Source of the DNA: Bacteroidales bacterium
GTDB lineage: Bacteria; Bacteroidota; Bacteroidia; Bacteroidales; UBA4417
Length of the DNA stretch: 48,666 nucleotides
NCBI GenBank assembly: GCA_030654075.1
Contig: JAURYB010000116.1
Location: forward strand, 1 to 48,666
Direction: 5' to 3'
This document shows positions 8,041-16,403 of this stretch, in pieces. The position numbers and the translations under genes are program-made. Numbering within the stretch: the first letter of the stretch is position 1; the number at the start of each line of letters is the position of its first letter. The notes below the pieces were generated by a model. That model was not told where the DNA came from, did no database searches, and saw only the letters and a program-made list of their open reading frames with translations.

Positions 8041-8049
8041 TAATTTTGC
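8041..8049 (+). promoter_or_regulatory. -7 box of mutS2
   Basis: TAATTTTGC matches TAnnTTTGC and ends only 12 nt before the GTG start at 8062. The predicted leader is about five bases, so the message would be nearly leaderless. No -33 TTTG is evident at the expected distance. Confidence 0.5.
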
Positions 8050-8061
8050 AAAAAAAACATT

Positions 8062-10479
8062 GTGATTTCACCCCAAAATTTCGAAGAGAAAACAGGTTTT
8101 GATGTTATCAGGCGAATGCTTGGCGGATATTGCCAGGGCGAAGGGGGCAAATCGCGTGTTGCCAATATCAGGTTTAGCAACAATTCTGAATTGGTAAACA
8201 ATGAGCTTACTATTACGGAAGAGTTCCGTACTATGTTGCTTACTGTATTCGGATACCCGGCATCAGAATATTTCGAACTGGATGAAGAACTCAATCACAT
8301 TCTTATACCCGGCACATTTCTGGCTGCAGAGTCGCTTTTGCCTTTACGGACGTCATATTCAGCGTATATCCAGTGTAAAACCTTTATTTCAGATACATCA
8401 GCAAATACCTTCCCGCATCTTCATTCGCTGATTGCAGGGAAATATATTGAACCGGGAATTCTGTCGGGTATTAACCGGGTACTCGATATCGAAGGCAATA
8501 TCCGCGACAATGCCTCTCCTGCCCTGCTCGAAATCAGGAAAAGCCTTTCGAGGATGATTCACCTGATTGATAAAAAAATCGCGCAGGCTCTTACCCAGGC
8601 CAAACTCGACAAATACGTTCCGGCCGATACCGAAATAGCTATCCGCGATGGAAGGGCCGTAATTCCTGTGAATTCGTCAAATAAACGCAAGATCAGCGGG
8701 GTGATCATTGATGAATCGGCAACCGGTCAAACATCCTATATTGAACCCACTGAAGTTTTCGAACTCAGGAACAGCATACGCGAACTGGAACTGGCCGAAA
8801 GACGCGAGATTATTAAAATACTCATTGAACTTGCCGATGAATTACGCCCTTATGTTCAATTACTGAAAGACTCTCTTGACTTTTTGGGTCACCTCGATTT
8901 TCTCAGGGCTAAAGCTTTACTGGCCATCGAAACCGGATCACTGAAACCTGTGTTGCATAACCAGCAGTCGTTTAGCTGGATACAGGCCCGGCATCCGTTA
9001 TTGATGCTATCGCTGAAGAAACAGAAACGGGAGATAGTTCCTTCAAATGTTTCCTTAGATTCAACCAACAGGATACTTATTATATCGGGGCCTAATGCAG
9101 GCGGAAAATCTGTATTGCTAAAAACAGTCGGGTTGCTCCAATACATGCTACAGTGCGGTTTATTGATACCTGTTCTCGACACTTCAGACGCCGGAATTTT
9201 CGATCATCTTTTTATTGATATTGGTGACCAGCAATCTATTGAAAACGATTTAAGCACATACAGCAGCCATTTGTTGAATATCAAAAACCTGTTAGGATAT
9301 GCAGATCATTCCACCTTATTCCTAATCGATGAATTTGGCGCAGGTACCGAACCTCAATCCGGAGGCGCTATTGCTGAAGCCGTACTCGAAACCCTGAACG
9401 ATAAAAAAGCGTATGGCGTAGTAACAACCCACTATGCCAACCTGAAGCTATTGGCTTCGAATCATTCAGGATTTCTTAACGGAGCCATGCTTTACGATAC
9501 AAAGCATATGAAACCGCTATTTGTATTAAAGACAGGAAGACCAGGAAGTTCATTTGCTTTTGAAATTGCGACAAACATTGCTTTCCCGAAAGAAGTACTC
9601 GAAAAAGCAGGGGAAAAAGTAGGTCATGCCAAACTTGACTTCGATAAGCAGATGCAGGACCTGGAGGCCGAAAAGCTTGAGTTAAGCCTGAAAGAAAAGC
9701 AACTTCAGCAGGCGGATGAAATGCTAACCGGACTCATAAACAAATATTCTTCACTGAAAGAAGACCTGGATACTAAAAAGAAAGAAATTCTTGAAAAGGC
9801 CGGCAATGAAGCAAAGTCGATTCTGAATAAATCGAACCAGATTATTGAAAAAACCATACGCGAAATTAAGCAATCGCAGGCAGACGCGTCGCGGACAAAA
9901 CAATTACGCACCGAAATCAAAGAATTCACAGAGCAGATTGCCGAGATTCCTGTTGCTGAACCCATAATTGAAAAGGAAGAAATAGTACCACCGGAAAAAG
10001 CAACCGGGAAACCTGTTAGTAAAGGCAGCCGGGTGCGAATGATTGGTCAGCATGAATCAGGTGAAGTTGTTGATATTCACGGAAATGATGTTACTGTAGC
10101 TTTTAGCACAGTTACATTAAAAGTAAAATCAGAGAACCTGGAAGTACTACAGGCAAACGCGCCCGTTAAAAAATCTTTTAACCGCGGGTATGCGTATCAA
10201 AATATGGTGAATGATATGAATGCCCGCACCGCTAATTTCAGGATCACCATTGATGTGCGTGGCAAGCGTGCTGATGAAACAGAAACGCTGATCCAACGTT
10301 ACATTGATGAAGCCATTATGCTACATGTTTCCGAAGTCAGCATTTTGCATGGAAAAGGAAATGGCGTATTGCGCAGTATAATCCGAAATTACCTTGGCGG
10401 CATTCCCGAAGTAAAACAATTTTCGGATGCATCGCTCGAAACCGGTGGCTCCGGAATTACATTAGTGACATTAAAATAA
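8062..10479 (+). CDS. mutS2: Endonuclease MutS2
   Basis: An 805-residue MutS family protein lacking the mismatch-recognition domain, as MutS2 does. The core/lever region (about 1-320) is followed by an ABC-type ATPase with Walker A GPNAGGKS (343-350), Walker B STLFLIDEFGAGTEP and the His motif VVTTHYANLK. A long coiled coil (about 515-640, rich in K/E/Q) leads to a linker, and a C-terminal Smr nuclease domain (about 730-805) holds TIDVRGKRADE and ILHGKGNGVLR. In other bacteria MutS2 suppresses homologous recombination or rescues collided ribosomes. The start is GTG at 8062, just after a -7 box. The gene stands alone. Confidence 0.95.
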   Translation: MISPQNFEEKTGFDVIRRMLGGYCQGEGGKSRVANIRFSNNSELVNNELTITEEFRTMLLTVFGYPASEYFELDEELNHILIPGTFLAAESLLPLRTSYSAYIQCKTFISDTSANTFPHLHSLIAGKYIEPGILSGINRVLDIEGNIRDNASPALLEIRKSLSRMIHLIDKKIAQALTQAKLDKYVPADTEIAIRDGRAVIPVNSSNKRKISGVIIDESATGQTSYIEPTEVFELRNSIRELELAERREIIKILIELADELRPYVQLLKDSLDFLGHLDFLRAKALLAIETGSLKPVLHNQQSFSWIQARHPLLMLSLKKQKREIVPSNVSLDSTNRILIISGPNAGGKSVLLKTVGLLQYMLQCGLLIPVLDTSDAGIFDHLFIDIGDQQSIENDLSTYSSHLLNIKNLLGYADHSTLFLIDEFGAGTEPQSGGAIAEAVLETLNDKKAYGVVTTHYANLKLLASNHSGFLNGAMLYDTKHMKPLFVLKTGRPGSSFAFEIATNIAFPKEVLEKAGEKVGHAKLDFDKQMQDLEAEKLELSLKEKQLQQADEMLTGLINKYSSLKEDLDTKKKEILEKAGNEAKSILNKSNQIIEKTIREIKQSQADASRTKQLRTEIKEFTEQIAEIPVAEPIIEKEEIVPPEKATGKPVSKGSRVRMIGQHESGEVVDIHGNDVTVAFSTVTLKVKSENLEVLQANAPVKKSFNRGYAYQNMVNDMNARTANFRITIDVRGKRADETETLIQRYIDEAIMLHVSEVSILHGKGNGVLRSIIRNYLGGIPEVKQFSDASLETGGSGITLVTLK

Positions 10480-10524
10480 CTGTAACTCAAATCCTTTAGT
10501 TTTAAACCCTTTAAACTTTTCAAA

Positions 10525-10929
10525 ATGAAAAAACTCTTTATAATTTCAGTACTTTTTACTTCGGTTATTCTATCCATAACAGCATGTAAATCAGGTTCAT
10601 CTGATAATAACATCGTAACACTAACGACCTCAAATTTCGTGGACGAAACTTCAAAAGGCGTTGTGATGGTCGATTTTTGGGCAAGCTGGTGCATGCCTTG
10701 TAAAGCCATGGCCCCGGTAATTGAGGAAATTGCCGGCCAAACTAATGGGAAAGTAAAAGTGGGAAAGGTTGATATTGATGCCAACGGTCCATTGGCTGAC
10801 CAATACGGAATACAAGCCATCCCTACAATACTTATTTTAAAAGATGGCCAGGTAGTTGAAACATTGGTGGGTGTTCAATCTAAAGCGGCACTGGTAAATG
10901 CCCTTTCAAAATATGTTCCGTTGCAATAA
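10525..10929 (+). CDS. Thioredoxin-fold lipoprotein
   Basis: A 134-residue protein with a lipoprotein signal peptide (MKKLFIIS...SITAC, lipidated C21), a short linker and a complete thioredoxin fold. The active site WCMPC places the redox cysteines at 56 and 59, preceded by VMVDFWAS. The cis-proline motif is present (IQAIPTILILKDG). It should act as a membrane-anchored thiol-disulfide reductase on the periplasmic side, although without a visible DsbD partner the direction of electron flow is unknown. It is 45 nt downstream of mutS2. Its stop codon abuts the stop of the convergent gene with no base between them. Confidence 0.9.
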   Translation: MKKLFIISVLFTSVILSITACKSGSSDNNIVTLTTSNFVDETSKGVVMVDFWASWCMPCKAMAPVIEEIAGQTNGKVKVGKVDIDANGPLADQYGIQAIPTILILKDGQVVETLVGVQSKAALVNALSKYVPLQ

Positions 10930-11295
10930 TCAGAATTTACCACCTAATTCAGCGAAAAGCGTTTTCTCTTTTCGTGAAAAACCGGCTACTATGAGATCGT
11001 ATGACTCATCAATCCATTGTTTGAGAAGGGTGTCCGAAATAGTACCGTCAATTAGTACAGTGTTCCAGTGAATTTTATTCATATGATAACCGGGTAAAAC
11101 ACTGGGATACTGCTCCCTGAGCTCAATTATTTTTTCGGGAGAATTTTTAATGTTCATCGAAAACGCGTCTACAAGATCGGTAAGCAGGAACATTTTTCCG
11201 GCGACTTTAAACACCAGTGTGGATTCATCGAAAGGGAAGCTTTCGGTTACGGCAGGCATACTGATACAATAATCCCGTAATTCTTCAATATTCAT
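10930..11295 (-). CDS. MmcQ/YjbR family DNA-binding-like protein
   Basis: A 121-residue protein with the typical opening of the family (MNIEELRDYCISMPAVTESFPF followed by DESTLVFKVAGKMF), then LSMNIKNSPE-like and HMNKIHWNTVLID segments and the C-terminal ESYDLIVAGFSRKEK helix. The family has a double-wing DNA-binding-like fold and is common in bacteria, but its physiological role is not established. The gene is convergent with the thioredoxin gene and shares no spacer with it. Nothing nearby suggests a pathway. Confidence 0.85.
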   Translation of the reverse strand: MNIEELRDYCISMPAVTESFPFDESTLVFKVAGKMFLLTDLVDAFSMNIKNSPEKIIELREQYPSVLPGYHMNKIHWNTVLIDGTISDTLLKQWIDESYDLIVAGFSRKEKTLFAELGGKF

Positions 11296-11398
11296 CGCAT
11301 ATGTTTAAGCCCTCAAAATTAAGTATTTATATCAAATGCTAAATTCTGTTGTTACTAAAAATGCATTATTTGTGCATGAATTAACAATTAAATGATTG

Positions 11399-11406
11399 TA
11401 TCTTTG
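11399..11406 (+). promoter_or_regulatory. -7 box of the acyl-CoA carboxylase gene
   Basis: TATCTTTG fits the TAnnTTTG consensus and is followed by TCCGC. It lies 60 nt before the chosen start at 11467 and inside an in-frame upstream extension, which argues that the extension is not translated. A TTTG lies at 11369-11372 but the 26-nt spacer is longer than usual. Confidence 0.55.
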
Positions 11407-11466
11407 TCCGCTTATGAAGAATCTGCCGCAGGGCGGAACAACGTATTATTCACAAACCAAAAACCT

Positions 11467-13014
11467 ATGTCCTTAAGCTCCAAATCATCTGATCTGAAAC
11501 GTAGAATGCAGGAAGCGTTGCGTGGTGGTGGTGATAAAGCCATCCAAAAACAAAAAGCAACAGGAAAGCTTACAGCCCGCGAACGAATTATCGCCTTGCT
11601 GGATGCAAAGTCATTTCACGAATACGATCTGTTTGTTGAACATGCCGGTCGCGATTTCGAAATGAGCGACAAATACCTGCCTGGCGACGGCGTAATTACC
11701 GGTACCGGAACAATCAATAATTATCCTGTATGTATTTTCGCCCAGGATTTTACAGTTGCCGGCGGCTCACTTGGCTATATGCATGCCAAAAAGATCACTA
11801 AGATTATGGATCATGCTATGAAACTTAAAATTCCACTTATTGGGATTAATGATTCAGGCGGAGCCCGTATTCAGGAAGGGGTAAACTCACTGGCAGGCTA
11901 TGGTGAAATTTTTTATCGTAACACGCAGGCTTCCGGAGTAATTCCTCAGATCTCAGTAATTCTTGGCCCTTGTGCCGGTGGTGCGGTATATTCACCTGCA
12001 TTGACCGATTTTGTTTTTGTGGTTGATAAAATATCCAAGATGTTTATTACCGGTCCGGAAGTTATAAAAACAGTTCTCGGCGAAGAAATATCAATGGAAG
12101 AATTAGGTGGTGCCCGCGTTCAGGCCGAGATAACCGGTAACGTGCATTTCTTTGCTGAAAGCGAAATAGAATGTTTCGAACAAATCAAAAAACTCTGCAG
12201 TTTTATTCCATGGAATAACCTGAAGAAAGCTGATCCGTTCCCCAAAAAACCACCTCGTATTCGTCAATACAGTTTAGATAAAGTATTTCCGACAAACCCG
12301 CGTCAGCCTTACGACGTAAAAGATGTAATCCGGGGTATCTGCGATGATTCCGACTTCCTCGAAGTGATGGATTTATTCGCTCAGAATATTGTAATCGGAT
12401 TCGCGCGTATGAATGGATATACCGTTGGGTTTGTTGCCAATCAGCCGCTTGTACTCGCAGGAGTTCTCGATGTAGACTCAAGCGACAAAGCTGCACGTTT
12501 TATCCGTTACTGCGATGCGTTCAGCATTCCTTTAGTTACATTGGTCGATTTGCCTGGTTACCTCCCGGGTGTTGACCAGGAACATGCCGGTGTAATCCGT
12601 CATGGAGCAAAAGTACTTTATGCCTACAGCGAAGCAACGGTTCCTAAAATTACAGTTATTACGCGTAAAGCGTATGGCGGAGGATATATAGCCATGTGCT
12701 CCAGCCATTTACGTGCCGACTTTGTATTTGCATGGCCAACAGCCGAAATTGCGGTTATGGGTCCTGAAGGCGCGGCTAATATTATTTTCAGGAATGAAAT
12801 TAAAGAAGCCGAAAACCCGGATGAAATGCGCAAACTCAAAATCAAAGAATACAAGGAGAAATTTGCTAATCCATTTGTTGCCGCAGCATACGGATATGTT
12901 GACGCTGTAATCAGTCCGGAAGAAACCCGCGATATGGTTATTCATGCACTTGCCATTTCCGCCGACAAAAAAGTTGACGTTCCTTTGAAAAAACATGGTA
13001 TCCCACCATTTTAA
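11467..13014 (+). CDS. pccB: Acyl-CoA carboxylase carboxyltransferase subunit (propionyl-CoA carboxylase beta / methylmalonyl-CoA decarboxylase alpha type)
   Basis: A 515-residue protein. It has paired crotonase-like carboxyltransferase halves: the N-terminal half with SLGYMHAKKITKIMDHA and INDSGGARIQEGVNSLAGYG, and the C-terminal half with LVDLPGYLPGVDQEHAGVIR and ITRKAYGGGYIAM. These move CO2 between carboxybiotin and an acyl-CoA. I chose ATG 11467 (MSLSSKSS) because an ATG 75 nt upstream would place the promoter inside the gene. The biotin carrier gene follows, but no biotin carboxylase or OadB-like sodium pump is in the window, so the sequence cannot settle between a biotin-dependent carboxylase and a decarboxylase. 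Use of the symbol reflects the closest general family. Confidence 0.9.
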   Translation: MSLSSKSSDLKRRMQEALRGGGDKAIQKQKATGKLTARERIIALLDAKSFHEYDLFVEHAGRDFEMSDKYLPGDGVITGTGTINNYPVCIFAQDFTVAGGSLGYMHAKKITKIMDHAMKLKIPLIGINDSGGARIQEGVNSLAGYGEIFYRNTQASGVIPQISVILGPCAGGAVYSPALTDFVFVVDKISKMFITGPEVIKTVLGEEISMEELGGARVQAEITGNVHFFAESEIECFEQIKKLCSFIPWNNLKKADPFPKKPPRIRQYSLDKVFPTNPRQPYDVKDVIRGICDDSDFLEVMDLFAQNIVIGFARMNGYTVGFVANQPLVLAGVLDVDSSDKAARFIRYCDAFSIPLVTLVDLPGYLPGVDQEHAGVIRHGAKVLYAYSEATVPKITVITRKAYGGGYIAMCSSHLRADFVFAWPTAEIAVMGPEGAANIIFRNEIKEAENPDEMRKLKIKEYKEKFANPFVAAAYGYVDAVISPEETRDMVIHALAISADKKVDVPLKKHGIPPF

Positions 13015-13017
13015 TTC

Positions 13018-13070
13018 ACCGGAAGGTGTGATCCTGAACTGATGTTCATTCCGGTAAATATCAGTTCAGG
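13018..13070 (+). promoter_or_regulatory. Intercistronic RNA with pseudoknot-type or alternative pairing
   Basis: Two inverted repeats interlock between the carboxyltransferase stop and the biotin-carrier start. ACCGGAA (13018-13024) can pair with TTCCGGT (13049-13055), and CCTGAACTGAT (13033-13043) can pair perfectly with ATCAGTTCAGG (13060-13070). The order A-B-A'-B' allows an H-type pseudoknot or two mutually exclusive stems. There is no T-tract after it, so it is not a simple terminator. It may set the ratio of the two subunits by RNA processing or attenuation (inference). Confidence 0.55.
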
Positions 13071-13139
13071 TATTACATTGTTCTTATACCGCAATTGCAC
13101 TACTGCGTTTTTCAATAGTTGTTTTAACCAAAAATAATT

Positions 13140-13523
13140 ATGCCAACAAGCGATAACTCAAAAAGTCTGAATTTAAAGGACATAAAACAAGATGAAACAT
13201 CTGACAATCTAGATACTGAAGTTTTTCAAACCTTAGTGATTGAAGATGTTAAATACAAGACCAGGTTAACAAAAAAGTTCCTGAACCGGAAGCCCTATGA
13301 GCCGGTCGATCCCAAAAAAATACTTGCATTTATTCCCGGAACCATAAAGAAAATTTATTTCGCCAAAGGGAAGAAAGTAAAAGAAGGCGACAAACTTGTT
13401 GACCTTGAAGCTATGAAAATGCTGAACAGTATTTTTGCACCTGATAATGGCACTATAGCTGAAATTTATGTAAAAGAAGGGGATCTGGTTTCCAAAAACC
13501 ACTTGCTCATGTTGTATAAATAA
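13140..13523 (+). CDS. Biotin carboxyl carrier protein of acyl-CoA carboxylase
   Basis: A 127-residue protein. The C-terminal 75 residues form a biotinyl-lipoyl domain with the biotinylation motif EAMKM (Lys in the middle), preceded by IPGTIKKIYFAKGKKVKEGD and followed by APDNGTIAEIYVKEGD. The N-terminal 50 residues are polar and variable. It carries carboxybiotin between a biotin carboxylase, not encoded here, and the carboxyltransferase encoded just upstream. The 125-nt gap to that gene contains the interlocked inverted repeats. An A-rich stretch precedes the ATG. Confidence 0.9.
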   Translation: MPTSDNSKSLNLKDIKQDETSDNLDTEVFQTLVIEDVKYKTRLTKKFLNRKPYEPVDPKKILAFIPGTIKKIYFAKGKKVKEGDKLVDLEAMKMLNSIFAPDNGTIAEIYVKEGDLVSKNHLLMLYK

Positions 13524-13660
13524 ACAACAATTAATACAATCAGAGAGAGTTCTGAAAATTATCTTTCATGAAAGCATACAAGAAGCAACAATCTATTTAT
13601 CCGCACTTCCGGAAAAGAGATTTATAATTCTTAACTCAGGAAGAAGTTTTTTGAACTCTC

Positions 13661-14284
13661 TTATTGTTTCTGCTCCGTTAAAACAGAATACTCGCTGTTT
13701 GAAGTAGCGATAAAAGTGTTTATTTCGCTCTTCCCTTCGCCGGAATGAGAGGAAGTGATAAAAACAGGCGGAAGTTCTTCCCAGTTTTCTGCCAGTACTT
13801 TTTTATATTCATCCACATTCCGTTTTACCGCATTGCGCGATATTTTGTCGGCTTTGGTAAATACCAGGCAAAATGGCAATCCCTCCTCGCCCATCCAGTT
13901 GATAAGTTCAAGGTCACTTTTCTGAGGTTCGTGCCGTGTATCGACCAGAATGAAAGTATATACCAATGATTTACGTTGCAGCAGGTATTCCCGAATAATC
14001 TTTTCCCAGTTTTTGCGCGATTTCTTCGATACTTTAGCATATCCGTATCCCGGAAGATCAACCAGGTACCAGGTATCTTCATCTACCATATAATAATTCA
14101 GCAGCTGGGTTTTGCCCGGTGTTGACGAAGTACGTGCCAGGTTTTTAACCCCGGTAATCATATTAATAAGTGATGATTTACCAACATTCGACCGTCCGAA
14201 AAATGCGTATTCAGGTAACCGCGCCTGGGGACAGCCTGTTATATCGGCAGCACTTATCATAAAAGCGGCCCTGCGATTATTCAT
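13661..14284 (-). CDS. engB: Ribosome biogenesis GTPase EngB (YsxC/YihA)
   Basis: A 207-residue TRAFAC GTPase of the usual size for the family. Motifs in order: P-loop GRSNVGKS (30-37), the switch I segment STPGKTQ (54-60), G3 DLPGYG (76-81), TKAD near residue 147 and TSSHSGEG for G5. EngB assists late assembly of the 50S subunit. It is the last gene of a minus-strand operon, 12 nt after the N-acyltransferase gene, an unusual partnership that may reflect coordination of envelope lipid and growth genes (inference) or simple co-transcription. The region downstream, shared with the convergent biotin carrier gene, has no strong terminator. Confidence 0.95.
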   Translation of the reverse strand: MNNRRAAFMISAADITGCPQARLPEYAFFGRSNVGKSSLINMITGVKNLARTSSTPGKTQLLNYYMVDEDTWYLVDLPGYGYAKVSKKSRKNWEKIIREYLLQRKSLVYTFILVDTRHEPQKSDLELINWMGEEGLPFCLVFTKADKISRNAVKRNVDEYKKVLAENWEELPPVFITSSHSGEGKSEINTFIATSNSEYSVLTEQKQ

Positions 14285-14296
14285 AAAAATTCAGAT

Positions 14297-15238
14297 TTAA
14301 ATGATTGGTGGCATGCTTAAATGCCTTTCTTTTTTAAAATCGTAAACATCATCCAGCGTTACCAGAATTCCTGATTCCTCCACATCACCGAATCCAGGAT
14401 TGAGCGAAGTACCAAAAAATAACATGGTAGAGGAAAGATTCATATAGGCATTTACCAAAGGAGGTATATTTTCGTGCCTTTGCCGTACCAGCTGAACCAG
14501 GATTTTATAATCCTTTTCATAGTATCCACCTGTAAACTGTTCGGAGAGGAAGTCAATCGGAGTTTCTAACGCAAGTGATTCGTGGGGGTAGACCAGGTTG
14601 TTTTTATCACTGAAATATTTTCGCAGGAAATAAAGGATTAAATCGCGTGCCTCAACATTATAATGAGGGTACATGGTAATTTTCCCAAAATAATATTTTA
14701 CGTCAGGGTTTTGTACCAGTATGGCTCCTAAACCATTCCAGATATTATCGAGCGCGTACATTCCTTTACGCAGGTTTACAGTTGGCTGGTAATTGGGTTG
14801 TACAAACGACCGGCCTAGTTCTATAGTATGTGGAAGGTATTTTTCTATGAATTTTTCAGATAAATGGAAAAGTTCACTCGTAGGGGTATTGATATGACCA
14901 TCCTTATGCCGTTTAAGCGTTTTGCCATGAATAAACCGGTATCCACCTATGATTTCCTTCTCCCTGGGATCCCATACAAAGAGCTGTTGGAAGGGATTTT
15001 CCTCTTCAATATCAAATTCATCCAGGTCACAATCCAGTCCTGTTCCACCACCGGCATCGCGGAATGTAATTTCCCGCAAACGGCCTATTTCCCTGACCGT
15101 ATTTGGTGAATTTTGATAGGTAACTATATAAATCTCATTGTTCCCGCTGTTTGTGGGTTTCACAAATCGCCCGGGAGTGAGTTCTTTCTCAATTAAACTA
15201 CGGTCAACTGCTTCAATTATCTCCTGCATCGCATTCAT
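14297..15238 (-). CDS. glsB: GNAT-family N-acyltransferase, GlsB-like (glycine/ornithine lipid synthesis)
   Basis: A 313-residue protein of the hemolysin/OlsB-like GNAT group. Features include YIVTYQNSPNTVREIGRLRE, FRDAGGGTGLDCDLDE, the strand FVWDPREKEIIGGYRF and the ELGRSFVQPNYQP motif typical of acyl-ACP-dependent N-acyltransferases. In Bacteroides a GNAT protein of this type (GlsB) attaches a 3-hydroxy acyl chain to glycine, and its neighbour GlsA adds the second chain. The same pairing is seen here, with the O-acyltransferase 5 nt upstream. The amino acid acceptor (glycine or ornithine) cannot be read from the sequence. The protein is probably peripheral at the cytoplasmic membrane. Confidence 0.78.
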   Translation of the reverse strand: MNAMQEIIEAVDRSLIEKELTPGRFVKPTNSGNNEIYIVTYQNSPNTVREIGRLREITFRDAGGGTGLDCDLDEFDIEEENPFQQLFVWDPREKEIIGGYRFIHGKTLKRHKDGHINTPTSELFHLSEKFIEKYLPHTIELGRSFVQPNYQPTVNLRKGMYALDNIWNGLGAILVQNPDVKYYFGKITMYPHYNVEARDLILYFLRKYFSDKNNLVYPHESLALETPIDFLSEQFTGGYYEKDYKILVQLVRQRHENIPPLVNAYMNLSSTMLFFGTSLNPGFGDVEESGILVTLDDVYDFKKERHLSMPPII

Positions 15239-15243
15239 GTTGC

Positions 15244-16107
15244 TTATTCAGTTATAAACGAACTGTTCAGATTATTTTCAAGGGTATACACATGGTTTTT
15301 CAGTTTCTGAGCCCATGCTGAATCTGTTATCTTTTTATCAAAGATAGTGTAAGAAATTGGTTTCCCAAAGGTAATCACAATTTCTTTATTGCGTTGCTTA
15401 AACATTTCGTCAACCAGGTATAACATTTCGATATTCGACTTGATACCCAAAAAGGCACGAAGACGGGCAAGATTGTAGAACCAGTCGGAATTCCGGCCAT
15501 TAATAAAACAAGGTATGATATCCCGTTTATATGCTTTGGCCTTGGCAATGAAACTCTTTTTCCATTCCAGATCACAGATTCCGTTCTTCTGTTTTCGGGA
15601 ACACAATCCTGCCGGAAAAAACAACATAGCTTTATCTGACGCAAATGTGTCCTCAATGATCCGTACATTACCGGCATTGGAACCATGTTTATTAATAGGA
15701 ATGAACAGCTCTTTCAGGTTAGCAATATTCATAAGCAGATCATTCACCGGAAAAACAATATCCTTCCTTACCTTACCTATAACCCACATCAGGGCCATTC
15801 CATCCAAACCGCCCAGCGGATGATTTGATGCAACGATCCAACGACCATCTGCCGAAATATTTTCAAGTCCTTTGTAGATGATTTTTACCCCAAATCCTTT
15901 CAGGCAGGCATCTAAAAAATCGATGCCATATTGATTCCTGTTATTCCTGACTATTTCGTTGAGATCATCCTGGTGAATTACCTTTTTAAGATAATTCTTT
16001 ACAAAGCGAGGCATCATTCGAAGTAATGCCGGGTTTTTATTGCCAATCACACGGTCAAGATCAAGAAAATTTTCTTTATCCTGACTGCCAACAGACTGAT
16101 CTTCCAT
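15244..16107 (-). CDS. glsA: PlsC-like O-acyltransferase, GlsA-like
   Basis: A 287-residue lysophospholipid-acyltransferase-family protein. The catalytic block reads VASNHPLGGLDGMAL; here the His and Asp are five residues apart rather than the classical four, as is common in this hemolysin-like clade. Further blocks are PVNDLLMNIANLKELFIPIN and a variant substrate-binding motif FFPAGLCSRK. The expected role is O-acylation of the N-acylated amino acid made by the downstream GNAT enzyme, giving a two-chain aminolipid. It is first in the operon with glsB and engB, and divergent from the dcw cluster. A -7 box lies about 45 nt upstream. Confidence 0.78.
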   Translation of the reverse strand: MEDQSVGSQDKENFLDLDRVIGNKNPALLRMMPRFVKNYLKKVIHQDDLNEIVRNNRNQYGIDFLDACLKGFGVKIIYKGLENISADGRWIVASNHPLGGLDGMALMWVIGKVRKDIVFPVNDLLMNIANLKELFIPINKHGSNAGNVRIIEDTFASDKAMLFFPAGLCSRKQKNGICDLEWKKSFIAKAKAYKRDIIPCFINGRNSDWFYNLARLRAFLGIKSNIEMLYLVDEMFKQRNKEIVITFGKPISYTIFDKKITDSAWAQKLKNHVYTLENNLNSSFITE

Positions 16108-16150
16108 ACAATGACATAGCTATAAACAATATTGAGGTATACTGTGTAAT

Positions 16151-16159
16151 GCAAAATTA
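16151..16159 (-). promoter_or_regulatory. -7 box of the glsA-glsB-engB operon
   Basis: Minus-strand TAATTTTGC, a match to TAnnTTTGC, lies 44 nt before the glsA ATG. No -33 TTTG is visible at the proper distance. The gap to mraZ also contains a perfect ATATCTG/CAGATAT inverted repeat (16224-16240), possibly an operator. Confidence 0.45.
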
Positions 16160-16340
16160 ATGAATTTCTTAAACATAGTATTAAGCCCAGAGGAGCTTTT
16201 ATAGCCAATTATTTATAATTCCCATATCTGTTGCAGATATTCAATATATGCGGAACTATCTAATGTTATCACTTATTTCAAGCCGAAAATTCGCTGAATT
16301 CCTTTATTAATAGGCACTCTGTGTATTGTTAATAAAAAAA

Positions 16341-16370
16341 AGTGGTAAGAAGTGGTGGGAAGTGGTAAAT
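16341..16370 (+). promoter_or_regulatory. MraZ-binding box: three direct repeats AGTGGTRRRA
   Basis: AGTGGTAAGA, AGTGGTGGGA and AGTGGTAAAT sit head to tail at 16341, 16351 and 16361, an exact 10-bp period that puts them on one DNA face. Direct GTGG-type repeats upstream of mraZ are the known binding sites of this autoregulator. They end 6 nt before the likely -7 box, so bound MraZ would block the -33 region. Confidence 0.8.
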
Positions 16371-16376
16371 CATGTC

Positions 16377-16384
16377 TATTTTTA
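16377..16384 (+). promoter_or_regulatory. Likely -7 box of the dcw cluster
   Basis: TATTTTTA, one base off TAnnTTTG, stands just downstream of the MraZ repeats and 19 nt before the mraZ ATG at 16404. Confidence 0.45.
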
Positions 16385-16403
16385 CATCAAAATAATAGCA
16401 CCC

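Noticed and set aside
13544..13661. 9-bp inverted repeat AGAGAGTTC/GAACTCTCT between the biotin carrier gene and engB
   Set aside because: Arms are about 100 nt apart and low in complexity, so a chance match is more likely than a terminator or element end.
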